64,000 nt of DNA, taken from contig CAVWPI010000016.1 of assembly GCA_963756895.1 (NCBI GenBank), positions 1 to 64,000 of the forward strand, written 5' to 3'. Shown here one piece after another: positions 17,003-25,013 of the stretch. The translations under genes were made by a program, and so were the position numbers. A model generated the notes under the pieces. The model had not been told where the DNA came from, made no database searches, and saw nothing but the letters and a program-made list of their open reading frames with translations. The DNA comes from DASUAS01 sp963756895 (GTDB taxonomy: Bacteria > Actinomycetota > Acidimicrobiia > IMCC26256 > DASPTH01). Numbering within the stretch: the first letter of the stretch is position 1; each line of letters opens with the position of its first letter.

Positions 17003-18620
17003 TCAGACGAGATGGTGGTCGTAGGCGTAGGCGGTGGCGGCGGATCGCGATGTCACGGCGAGTTTGGTGAAGATGTGGCTGACGTGGCTGGCCACGGTCT
17101 TCTCGCTGATGAACAGCTCTTCTGCGATCACTCGGTTGGTCTTGCCCCGGGCGAGCAGGACGAGAACCTCGCGCTCGCGCTCGGTCAGACCGTCCGGTAG
17201 CGCCGCCGGCTGCGAGATCGTTCCCAGCGTCGATGCCGCGCCGAGGGAGTCGAGCACGGAACGGGCGGTGTTCGCTTCCATCGCGGCCGCGTCGTGGTCG
17301 CCGAGCGCCGTGCACGCGTCGGCAATGAGCAGCCGGATGCGTGCGGCTTCGTAGCGCACGCCGAGGGTGTGGAACTCGTTGAAGGCGGTGCGTAGTTCGA
17401 CGAGCGCGCTGCCGGCGTTACCTTCGGCCAGAAATACTGCGCCGCGTGCGCGGGCGGCGTGTGCGCGCAGGTACGGCGTTGCGAGTTCCGCGGCGAGAAC
17501 TTGGAACTCGTCGGCCGCGGTGCGGGCGGCGGCGGCGTCGCCCGCAGCGAGCATGATCTCGACGGAGGGCCCGAGCATGCGTAGCGCGCGACATGGGGTC
17601 TTCGGTTTCTCCGACGACTCGGCGGATCGTCGCGTCGGCGACGTCGATCCGGCCTTGGGCGAGGCGGAGCAGCGCCAGGCCGGGCTGTGGATCCCGACCG
17701 AACTCGTTGGCGCGTCGATACGCCGTCTCGGCGCCGTCGAAGTCGCCGACGAGGCGAAGGAGATCGCCTTCGATCATGCATGCGCCGGCGAGCGCAGCCG
17801 GGTTGACGGGCGCGGCCAGCCGATCGCAGGCGCGTCGCGCTTCGACGAGTGCCTCGGGCCACGCTCCCTGCAGTTCCAGCATCTCCGCTCGATGGAGGAA
17901 GCAGTGGCCGCGGTAGAGGACGAGCTCTTGTTGGGTGTCGCACCAGCGCGTGAACGATTCGGTCCACGAATGGCACCGGGCCAGGTCGAAGAGTTCCGCG
18001 CACGCGTCGATCACCGTGCAGTACGCGTCACCGGTCACGAGCGGCGAGAGCTCACGGGCCTCGATCGACGCCATGGCCTCGTCGAGGAGTGCCGTTCCCT
18101 CGGCGATTTCACCGAGATAGATCAGCATGCGTCCCTCACCGATCCGCCCCAGTGTGACGAGGTCGCGATTGACGTAGGCGGCGCCGATCTTGCCGGCCTG
18201 GACGAAGTGGGCGCGCGCGCCGGCCAGGTCGCCGGCCTCGAAGAGCCGCAGCATCGCCAGCCCGTACTCGACGTAACCCTGCTCGACGCAATCGATGCGC
18301 GCGTCGTCGAGCAGGCGAGCCGTGCGCTCGATCCAGCCTCGGCACCGGCCGATGTCTCCTTTGAAACCGAGCCCCTGCCCGAGTCGCATCGCAAAGTACG
18401 CCGCCCGGTGCATTGCGCCGTCGTCGACGCACATCTGATGGGCTCGAACCCAGTAGCCGAACGCGTCCTCGTCGTGGCCGGTCAGGTACGACGCGGTTGC
18501 GAGCCGATCGAGATCGTCGACGTCGAGCGCGTCGAGTTCGAGGCCCGACAACAACCGGTAGGCGTCACCCCACCGGTGATCGTCGCATGCCGTTCGTGCG
18601 TCCTCGATGGCTCGCACCAC
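17003..18620 (-). CDS. Large LuxR-family regulator with TPR-like repeats (frameshifted)
   Basis: About 530 residues. The long N-terminal part is alpha-helical with tetratricopeptide-like repeats (for example AGARAHFVQAGKIGAAYVNR, AYRRANEFGRDPQPGLALLR). The end is a LuxR HTH (GLTEREREVLVLLARGKTNR, then EKTVASHVSHIFTKLAV). Near 17590 the frame changes between ETEDPMSRA and MLGPSVEIMLAAGDA, so the gene is split in the sequence but continuous in homology. No P-loop is seen, unlike the LAL type. Start is probably GTG 18620, just after the stop of the SnoaL-like gene. Confidence 0.8.
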
Positions 18621-18648
18621 GTCGCCCAGTTTGCCGCTCGGCCGAGGG

Positions 18649-19050
18649 TCAGGCGAGAAAGGCCTCGCCCGCCTCCGGCAGCGCGCCCAGGAACATCCAC
18701 ATCTCGGCGATCCGATCGCCTTCGAAGCGGTACACGAAGGCGTTGTCAGACTCCAGGGTCTTGCCCTTGCGACCCAGCGTGGCGTGTTCCCACTCCGCGG
18801 CCCACCCGTCGGTCCCGATGCAGAACTGCTGTTCCAGCTTGATGTCGCCGTTGGTGGCTTCGAAGAACGAGCCGATGACTCCCAGCAACCCGCCGAGGCC
18901 GGAATGGTCGCCCACCATCGGGTGCGACGCGCCACGGAGGTGGAACACGAGGTCGTCGGTGAAGATCTTCGCAAGCGTGTCGTGGTCCTGGTCGAAGATC
19001 GCGGGTGTCATGCGGTTGACCGTCTTGACGTTGGGATGATCGTTGCTCAT
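18649..19050 (-). CDS. SnoaL-like / NTF2-fold protein
   Basis: A 133-residue protein of the NTF2 fold. An N-terminal helix is followed by TLAKIFTDDLVFHLRGASHP, LGGLLGVIGSFFEAT, then sheet strands ending RFEGDRIAEMWMFLG, the usual final motif of SnoaL-like proteins. Members are small-molecule cyclases, isomerases or binding proteins. It is the first gene of the leftward group with the LuxR regulator and the alpha/beta hydrolase. Confidence 0.75.
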   Translation of the reverse strand: MSNDHPNVKTVNRMTPAIFDQDHDTLAKIFTDDLVFHLRGASHPMVGDHSGLGGLLGVIGSFFEATNGDIKLEQQFCIGTDGWAAEWEHATLGRKGKTLESDNAFVYRFEGDRIAEMWMFLGALPEAGEAFLA

Positions 19051-19150
19051 TGGTCCTCCAGAGAGCGGGTCGTGCTGTCCCGACGACGGTACGAGCCGGG
19101 AGGTGCGGGCGCATCGGGCGAACCAACGAATCGCGCGCCGCGGCGGCTCA

Positions 19151-19203
19151 GCATTTCTACCGATGCGCGCATTGGCGCGTTTCGGTGCTTCTGCCGATGC
19201 GCG
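19151..19203. promoter_or_regulatory. Direct repeat in a divergent promoter region
   Basis: TTTCTACCGATGCGCG (19154) and CTTCTGCCGATGCGCG (19188) differ at two positions and are 34 bases apart, about three helical turns. The first overlaps the perfect palindrome ATGCGCGCAT. The site is between the divergent SnoaL-like gene (start 19050) and the gene at 19257. The LuxR regulator at 17003 is a natural candidate to bind it. That link is inference. Confidence 0.45.
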
Positions 19204-19256
19204 GGACGCCCTCGGTTCCGTACCGTCGCATCAGAGATCACGAGAAGGAGCCCGCC

Positions 19257-19683
19257 ATGAGTCCACTCGAGTCGACCTTGCTCGACGACGCCACCGCCCA
19301 GGAGTTGAGCGAACGCCTGGCCGACGTCTTTCGCACCGCCGACGTCGGCGACGTGTTCACCGACGACGTCTTCCTCGATGGCCACCCGCCGCTGTGGCGC
19401 TTTCAACTCGAAGGCCGCGACACCTTCGCCGACCTGGCTCAAGGGCTATTCGCCCGACGGCGCCACGATCACGGTGGTCCACACCATCCCGACCGCAACC
19501 GGCTTCGTCACCGAGTTCGTCGGCCGGCACGAGGAGAACGGCGAAGAACTGACCGACCGCAAGATCCTGCTGTGCGAAGTTCGGAGTGGCCGCGTCGCCG
19601 CGCTCACCGTTTACTGCAGCGGTGACTGGAACGCCGAGCTGCGCGCCCGTCACGCAGCCGAAGGTCCGATCATTCGTCCCTGA
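19257..19683 (+). CDS. NTF2-fold hypothetical protein (frameshifted)
   Basis: GAGAAGGAG and a seven-base spacer precede the ATG. The first 60 residues (LESTLLDDATAQELSERLAD, TDDVFLDGHPPLWRFQL) continue after a frame change at about 19440 as GYSPDGATITVVHTIP, TGFVTEFVGRHEENGEELTD and VRSGRVAALTVYCSGDWN. Together they make a 140-residue SnoaL/NTF2-like protein. It is divergent from the SnoaL-like gene at 18649. Confidence 0.65.
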
Positions 19684-19742
19684 GGTCCGAGAGCGGTTCG
19701 TGCCCATGCCCGATCGCACGCACAAGCGACCCGGAGTTTGCG

Positions 19743-20518
19743 ATGGCCGTCGAGGCGCTCCTGCGCGCCAACGGAGTGCCGTCGAAGCGAACGGAGCCGC
19801 GACTCGCGGCCGGGCTCGTCTCGGCCGAACGGCACGCAATTCCGGTCGGAGCAGGGAACCGTTGCCGCGTGGCGCTGCGGCGAGGGTCCGGCAGTGTTGC
19901 TGATACACGGATGGGAGGACGACAACTCGCTGTGGTCGCCGCTCATCGATGCGCTCACCGAACGGGATCGATCGCTCGTCGCTTTCGACATGCCGGCCCA
20001 CGGATTCTCGGACGGCGAGTGGGGCTTGCACCCACAAGCAGGGGACGCCGTCCTCGCGGTGGCGGCTGCGCTCGGGCCCATCGACGCCGTTGTCGGCCAC
20101 TCGTCCGGTGCCGCCATCGCGGCGCTCGCGTTACGAGAAGGACTTGCCGTGGAGCGGGCCGTGTTCGTTGCTCCACCTCTTCGCGCCGCCAATCGATGGC
20201 TGCGCGTCGCTGATCGACTTGGATACTCCCGTGATGTCGCCGCCGCCGCCCAGGCGACCTACGAGGAACGGATCGGTCGAGCGCGCGCCGGCTTCGACCT
20301 GCGTACCGAACTACCGACGTTGGACGTCGACCTGTTGGTGGTCCACTCCGTCGACGACGAACGCATGCCAGTTCACCGACTCGGAAGAGGTGGTACCGAA
20401 ATCCCCCCGCGCCGAAATGCTCGCCGTCAGCGGCTTGACGCACAGAAGAACGGCACGCGATCCCGAGGTTGTCACCCGCATGGCCAGCTTCCTGACCCAA
20501 GAACGCGAGGCCGGCTGA
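19743..20518 (+). CDS. Alpha/beta hydrolase (two frameshifts)
   Basis: Pieces in three frames give one hydrolase. MAVEALLRANGVPSKRTEPR is followed, after a change at about 19845, by VAAWRCGEGPAVLLIHGWED, VAFDMPAHGFSDG, the nucleophile elbow GHSSGAAIAAL and VVHSVDDERMP. After another change at about 20375, AEMLAVSGLTHRRTARDPEV holds the catalytic His. All catalytic-triad regions are present, so sequencing indels are as likely as true decay. It belongs to the same fold as the gene at 16191 but is not a close copy. Confidence 0.65.
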
Positions 20519-20842
20519 TCACAAGAGCTTGCTGTGAGCGCTTGCTGCAGACTTCTCCGGCCGTGAGTAGTTCCGGGAGTAGTCGGGCGCATGATCGCAG
20601 TCATGCAGCAATCTCCATGTTTGCTCCCTTGCGCCGAACGATCTCGGAGTCGGCGCCGCGTCGCGACGGCCAGGAGCATCATCCGCCGCTGCTCTCGGGT
20701 GGTCGTCACGCAAAATGCATGAACCGGTCCCGCGCTCTCCCAGGCCAGGTCACCGGGTACGCGACACGTGCTGGACCGGCGTGGCGGTATAGCGCCGAGG
20801 AGCCATCCCACCAGTGGAACGAGAAACGCACTGCCGAATGGC
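20519..20842. other. Gene-free stretch with dispersed repeat element
   Basis: No gene is supported. At about 20563-20595 GTGAGTAGTTCCGGGAGTAG is a third copy of the element seen at 3711 and 16143. It lies downstream of the hydrolase and of the serine recombinase remnant on the other strand. Confidence 0.4.
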
Positions 20843-21205
20843 TCAGCGAACGCTTGGTCCACTCCGCGCCATAGCGCCGCCGCGGCGACTCAAGGCGTCA
20901 GCGCCACCGTCCGCGTCAACGAGATCGAGTGGCGCAAGCCGACACGTCCCCCCTCCGACACGTTTTGCGCCACGCGGGATCGCGACCGTGAGCTCGGCGC
21001 TCCGAGTCGTCGGGTCGTACGTGGCTGAGACGCCCAGAGCCGCGTAGAGGTCCCCTCGGTCGCTCTGATCGGCGTGCTCGAGAAGCCCGGCCGTTCCGCC
21101 GAGCCGGTCGACGACTGCGAGCGCCTCGTCGGCGGTGAGAGGTGCGGGAGCCTGCGTGGCGAGATGTGCGAGCTCGGCTTGTGCGGATCGTTGGTCGGTT
21201 GCGGC
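20843..21205 (-). pseudogene. Serine recombinase (resolvase) C-terminal remnant
   Basis: Reading leftward, one frame gives AELAHLATQAPAPLTADEAL, then AVVDRLGGTAGLLEHADQSD, RGDLYAALGVSATYDPTTRS and AELTVAIPRGAKRVGGGT. This is the coiled-coil to end region of large actinobacterial serine recombinases (LYAxLGLRLTYDP, ending VxGGT). The catalytic resolvase and zinc-ribbon domains are absent. Its end coincides with the CCCCCCTCCGACAC core shared with 3821 and 16044, which suggests an integrase-attachment junction. Confidence 0.5.
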
Positions 21206-21238
21206 TCAGCGAGCCGGGCGGACCTCCGATGGCCGGGG

Positions 21239-21349
21239 TCAGCCGAAGCAGCGATCAATGAACTCGTTGAATCCCTCAGTGTCGAACGAGATGCTGAGGT
21301 GGCCGTCGATGCGCTCGATCGCGAGGCTGACTTGTTCGCCGCCATGCAT
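21239..21349 (-). CDS. Short hypothetical ORF, possibly a gene tail
   Basis: Leftward reading MHGGEQVSLAIERIDGHLSI, then SFDTEGFNEFIDRCFG and stop. The amphipathic strand-helix pattern looks like real protein and the reading continues upstream as STPSAYKID without a clear start, so it may be the end of a larger lost gene. The family is not recognised. Confidence 0.3.
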   Translation of the reverse strand: MHGGEQVSLAIERIDGHLSISFDTEGFNEFIDRCFG

Positions 21350-21397
21350 GTCGATCTTGTACGCGCTCGGCGTTGAGTGCAAGCGCAGGCAAGGAGG

Positions 21398-21661
21398 TCA
21401 TCGGGAACCGGCTGGATTGAATGCAGTGAACAGATCGGCGGCAACGGATTGCCGCAGATCAGCGACCTCCTCGATCAAGAGCTCCCGCGCGACTGGTTCA
21501 TCGTTGACGAGTTCGAGGGGCCAGGCGCGAACTCTGATGGCAACCTCTTCACGGTGCGTCTGCTGGCGGAATGCGAAGAGACGCCGCAGTCCGACATGAG
21601 TGAAGGGGCAGACGACGTCGGCGAAGACTTCGATGACGCGTGGGGTTTCGACGCTGTGCAT
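21398..21661 (-). pseudogene. DsbA-family thioredoxin-like protein, N-terminal fragment
   Basis: MHSVETPRVIEVFADVVCPF, then THVGLRRLFAFRQQTHREEV and VRAWPLELVNDEPVARELLI are the start of a DsbA/FrnE-like fold. The active-site CPxC is present only as CPFT, so the second Cys is missing. The protein stops after 87 residues in FNPAGSR, where a normal member has about 200. It is divergent from the CsoR/CstR-type repressor gene. Either the repressor once controlled it or both are remnants of a thiol-stress locus. Confidence 0.6.
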
Positions 21662-21719
21662 GGCTGCCCCGACATGAGCTGGACGATCGCCACGACGGGC
21701 CACGCGGGTCACTGCACCT

Positions 21720-21735
21720 ATACCCTCAGGGGTAT
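21720..21735. promoter_or_regulatory. Likely CsoR/CstR-type operator
   Basis: ATACCC-TCAG-GGGTAT is a perfect inverted repeat with six-base arms and a GC-rich centre, starting 32 bases upstream of the repressor ATG. CsoR-family operators are described as A/T-flanked G-tract repeats of this form (TACCC...GGGTA). A further GGGTA at 21737 may extend it. It would serve both the repressor and the divergent DsbA-like remnant. Confidence 0.7.
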
Positions 21736-21751
21736 CGGGTAACCTAGACGT

Positions 21752-22021
21752 ATGGAACTTCCCGACGAGGTGGTCGCCGATGTCACACGTCGGCTGCGGC
21801 GTATCGAGGGCCAGGTGCGAGGTCTGCAGCAGATGCTGGCTGACGGCCGCGATTGCCGTGAGATCGTCACCCAACTTTCGGCTGCCAATAAGGCGCTCGA
21901 GCAGGCCGGGTTCGTGATCGTCGCCGCCGGTCTCACCTGGTGCCTGGAAGATCCGGAACGTTCAGCCGCCGAGGGTTACGAGCTCTCCGACGTCCAGAAG
22001 ATGTTCACGAGACTTGCCTGA
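21752..22021 (+). CDS. CsoR/CstR-family metal- or persulfide-sensing repressor
   Basis: An 89-residue all-helical repressor of the DUF156 family with the hallmark RRLRRIEGQVRGLQQML. Cys35 (GRDCREI) and Cys64 (LTWCLEDPE) are kept at the CsoR spacing. The copper-ligand His that lies four residues before the second Cys in CsoR is Gly60 here. Two Cys without that His is the arrangement of CstR, which senses persulfides, so a sulfur-stress sensor is inferred rather than copper. It probably represses itself and the ABCG-type transporter downstream. Confidence 0.85.
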   Translation: MELPDEVVADVTRRLRRIEGQVRGLQQMLADGRDCREIVTQLSAANKALEQAGFVIVAAGLTWCLEDPERSAAEGYELSDVQKMFTRLA

Positions 22022-22089
22022 GGGGCCGAGCACTCGGCGTCGTCACACGGCGCTCGAGTGTGGCCCACTGTCGATCCGAATCGAGCGCG

Positions 22090-22998
22090 ATGCCGGTCAC
22101 CGAACAGCCGCACACGTCGTCGAGTTCGACCATGCCGGGTCTTCGCATCGAAGCCCGCAGCCTGGTGAAGGCGGTCGGCTCGGGTCAACGAGTGCTCGAC
22201 GACGTGTCGTTCGTCGTCGAGCCGGGCGACCTGGTCGCGATCGTCGGCGGCAGTGGCGCAGGCAAGACGACGTTGCTGGAGGCAATCTCGAGCATCCGAC
22301 CGCCCGACGAGGGCACCGTCACCCTCGACGGCATCGACGCGCGGGCGCACCACGCCGAGTTGCAGCGTTCGATGGGCTATGTGCCCCAGGACGACATCAT
22401 CCACGCCGAGCTCCCTCTGGTGTCGACCCTCCGCTACGCCGCGCAGCTGCGCCTCCCGACCGAAACGACGAGGCTGACGGTCGAGGAACTGGTCGCCGAC
22501 GCTCTCGACCAGCTCGATCTGCACGGACAACGTGATGTCAGGGTGGGTGCTCTGAGTGGCGGGCAACGCAAGCGGGCGAGCATCGCGGTCGAGCTCCTCA
22601 CCCGTCCCCGGGTGCTGTTCCTCGACGAGCCCACTTCGGGTCTCGACCCGGCGACCAGCGCCGGACTCCTGGCGAACCTCCGTCGTCTCGCCGACTCCGG
22701 AGCGACCATCGTGTTGACGACGCACGCGGTGCAGGACCTGAACGCTTGCGATCGTGTGCTGTTCCTCGCCACGGGCGGACGACTCGCGTTCTGCGGCTCG
22801 ACCGATCAAGCGCTCGACTACTTCGACGTCGCCACCGTCGAAGACATCTACGTCAAGCTTGCGGACGGTGATCCCGACCGCCTGGGCGGCGCGGTGGCGC
22901 GACTCGGCGAGCATGGCTTCGCCGTCGCCCGCACCAACGACCACGTCCGCTCCGACCACGACACGGCCGGGGGCCCTCCGACAGTTCACGCGTCCTGA
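22090..22998 (+). CDS. ABCG-type transporter, ATP-binding part (frameshift at end)
   Basis: ATPase domain with Walker A GGSGAGKTT, Q-loop VPQDDIIHAELP, signature LSGGQRKRASIAVELL, Walker B VLFLDEPTSGLDP and the H-loop TTHAVQDL. The DDIIH and signature form are those of ABCG half-transporters, in which the permease is fused behind the ATPase. Near 22990 the frame breaks (other frames read GALRQF and VLTRRTADTLVRNRLTLAIL), and the permease follows at 23022. Homology therefore suggests one fused protein split by indels. The export substrate is unknown. Confidence 0.88.
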   Translation: MPVTEQPHTSSSSTMPGLRIEARSLVKAVGSGQRVLDDVSFVVEPGDLVAIVGGSGAGKTTLLEAISSIRPPDEGTVTLDGIDARAHHAELQRSMGYVPQDDIIHAELPLVSTLRYAAQLRLPTETTRLTVEELVADALDQLDLHGQRDVRVGALSGGQRKRASIAVELLTRPRVLFLDEPTSGLDPATSAGLLANLRRLADSGATIVLTTHAVQDLNACDRVLFLATGGRLAFCGSTDQALDYFDVATVEDIYVKLADGDPDRLGGAVARLGEHGFAVARTNDHVRSDHDTAGGPPTVHAS

Positions 22999-23021
22999 CG
23001 CGCCGAACCGCTGACACGCTC

Positions 23022-23801
23022 GTGCGGAATCGGCTCACGCTCGCGATCCTGCTCGGATCGCCCGCGATGGTCGTCGCGATGTTCGCAGTCCTCTTCCGGT
23101 CTGGAGCGTTCGAGTTCGCTCACCCGAACCCGAGCGCAATCATCATGATCGTCTTCTGGATCGCGTTCGGAGGGTTCTTCTTCGGTCTGACCTACGGGCT
23201 CCTCCAGATCTGCACCGAGATCCCGATCGTCCGACGAGAACGCCTGGTCGGCCTCAGCCTCGGCGCCTACCTCATGTCCAAGGTCGCGGTGCTCCTACCG
23301 TTCCTGCTCCTCGTCGACCTGCTGATGCTCGGCGTGCTCCGCGTCCTCGATCGGCTGCCCGCAGTCTCCGGGGCCACGTTCATGTCGCTCGCGCTCACGC
23401 TGCTGCTCGACGCGCTCGCAGCGCTCGCACTCGGCCTCCTGACCTCGGCCGCGGTGACCAATCCGGCTCAGGCCACCCTCGCGCTCCCGCTGCTGTGCTT
23501 CCCCGCGGTGCTGTTCTCGGGTGCGATCCTCCCGCTCGCAGTGATGGCTCCGGTCGGACGTGCCATCAGTGTCCTCATGCCCGACCGCTGGGCGTTCGAG
23601 GCGATCGGCCACGACCTCGGACTGCGCCGCTTGTTCGCCGACGGGGGATCGAAGCTGGGACCGCCACTCCTTGACCAGTACGGCAGCGCAGGCACGCACG
23701 CCACCCCGTTCTACTGGCTCGTCCTGACCGCGTTCACCGCCGTCCTGCTCGTGGGAGCACGGTACGCACTTGAACGACGGAGCCAGATCAGAGACCGCTG
23801 A
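23022..23801 (+). CDS. ABC-2 (ABCG-type) permease part
   Basis: A 259-residue membrane domain with six helices. It starts at VRNRLTLAILLGSPAMVVAM, has the ICTEIPIVRRERLVGLSLGA coupling segment and ends in a long loop (MPDRWAFEAIGHDLGLRRLF) plus a last helix. This is the usual C-terminal half of the ATPase encoded just before it; the GTG at 23022 may not be a true start. The last 105 residues have a degenerate second copy at 56755-57069. Confidence 0.85.
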   Translation: MRNRLTLAILLGSPAMVVAMFAVLFRSGAFEFAHPNPSAIIMIVFWIAFGGFFFGLTYGLLQICTEIPIVRRERLVGLSLGAYLMSKVAVLLPFLLLVDLLMLGVLRVLDRLPAVSGATFMSLALTLLLDALAALALGLLTSAAVTNPAQATLALPLLCFPAVLFSGAILPLAVMAPVGRAISVLMPDRWAFEAIGHDLGLRRLFADGGSKLGPPLLDQYGSAGTHATPFYWLVLTAFTAVLLVGARYALERRSQIRDR

Positions 23802-24025
23802 ACGCGCTCGGCGTGTCGCGCCATAACTGGTTCTCCTGCTGCATCCGTGGGTCATGTTCGACCGGGGAGGTGGGGGTGGTTGTGCTCCGAGGGCGAGCAT
23901 GGCGAGGGCGACGAGTGGTTTGTGCGTGACGCAGCTGTCTGCGAACGCAGCTTCGGGCTTCAGTCGTCGAAGGTTCGCCCGCGGCGAGGAGCAGGATCCC
24001 CCGGCCGAAGCCGGGGTGCCGGGGC

Positions 24026-24361
24026 TCAGACCAGCATCTCGCCGAGGCCGGTGATCTCGATGACCTGACGCACGCTCGTCTGCGGCGCTCGAAGCCGTAG
24101 GTCGCCAGACTCCTCGCGCAGCCTCTTCCATGCGACGACGAATGCGCTGAGGCCACTGGAGTCGAGGAACGTCACCTCGGAGAGGTCGACGACAACTATC
24201 CCGCTGAGGCTGCGCAGGTAGTCCCGGAGCTGCGGGGAAGTAGCCATGTCGAGCTCACCGGCAATCGTGAGCACCGTGCGACCAGCTACTTCTTTGACCC
24301 GCAACGAGAGCTCGGTTCCGGCTTGGCCTTCGCGGCCGACGTGGGTGATTGCACCATCCAT
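24026..24361 (-). CDS. STAS-domain anti-sigma factor antagonist
   Basis: A 111-residue SpoIIAA-like protein. LRVKEVAGRTVLTIAGELDM is followed by VVVDLSEVTFLDSSGLSAFV, with the conserved phosphorylated Ser in DSSGL, then a helical end. Compared with the STAS protein at 12171 it has the canonical DSSGL rather than DASGL. The gene stands alone. The 224 bases between it and the permease hold no gene I can support. Confidence 0.88.
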   Translation of the reverse strand: MDGAITHVGREGQAGTELSLRVKEVAGRTVLTIAGELDMATSPQLRDYLRSLSGIVVVDLSEVTFLDSSGLSAFVVAWKRLREESGDLRLRAPQTSVRQVIEITGLGEMLV

Positions 24362-24500
24362 AGTTGCCTCCTCCAGCTACAAGAAGAACAACGACGAACA
24401 ACGCTGGGCTCAAGTGAGCCGGCGGCAAGGGTACCAGACGCGAGTCGCACGCGGCAGAGCGATCGAACGGCGGACTGGCCTCGGAATCAGAGCGTGCAAC

Positions 24501-24698
24501 ATGACGGTGCATATCCCGGATGAGCTCGCTGCAGATGCCGAGGCGTTGGCGCGGGCGGATGGTCAGAGCGTCAACGAGACGGTGAAGCAAGCGCTGGCGG
24601 GGGCCGTCGAGCGCGGGCGCAAGGACCCGGGGTTCCGGGCTCGCTTGCGTCGCATCATCGAAGAGGACCGGAAGTTGCTCGAGCGTTTGGCGAGGTGA
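24501..24698 (+). CDS. Ribbon-helix-helix-like antitoxin (65 aa)
   Basis: MTVHIPDELAADAEALARAD, GQSVNETVKQALAGAVERGR then a basic, helical tail. The N-terminal strand followed by two helices is the CopG/VapB-type DNA-binding fold and the length is typical of antitoxins. Its stop overlaps the GTG of the next frame by four bases, the usual antitoxin-toxin arrangement. The toxin gene is truncated. Confidence 0.65.
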   Translation: MTVHIPDELAADAEALARADGQSVNETVKQALAGAVERGRKDPGFRARLRRIIEEDRKLLERLAR

Positions 24699-24853
24699 CG
24701 GTCGAGTACCTCGACCTCGCTGACTTCGTCGCGATCGCTGCCGAGGCCACCGGCCTCGAGGCGGTGACAGTCTTGAAGGTCGCCTACTTGGACCTCGCCG
24801 ACTCAGCGCTCCACGTACCAGGGAAAAGGGTCGTGCACGAGTCCGCGTCGTAG
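24695..24853 (+). pseudogene. Doc (Fic/DOC) toxin, N-terminal fragment
   Basis: VTVEYLDLADFVAIAAEATG, LEAVTVLKVAYLDLADSALH, then VPGKRVVHESAS and stop. The first 43 residues match the start of death-on-curing toxins (YLDLxDFxxIAxxVTG...LADSALHAP). The catalytic HxFxxGNKR loop, about residue 66 onward, is missing, so the toxin kinase activity must be lost. The antitoxin remains as an orphan. Confidence 0.6.
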
Positions 24854-25013
24854 ATCTCCTGCGCTTGGATTCACGCGCCCAGCGAGGCTGTGTGCGTCAA
24901 CGACGCCGCGTGGTCGCAGGCTGACAAGTCCCCCGCGGACACACCGTTCGAGAGAGGGGTCGAGGCCACGTCGGGCTTCGTTGCGTGACCGCTGGCGCGC
25001 TGCTCGTGACTGT

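Noticed and set aside
23802..24025. Possible small gene between the permease and the STAS protein
   Set aside because: Frames on both strands lack a start with a ribosome site. A leftward reading (CVTHKPLVALAMLALGAQ) has a hydrophobic patch only and no family.
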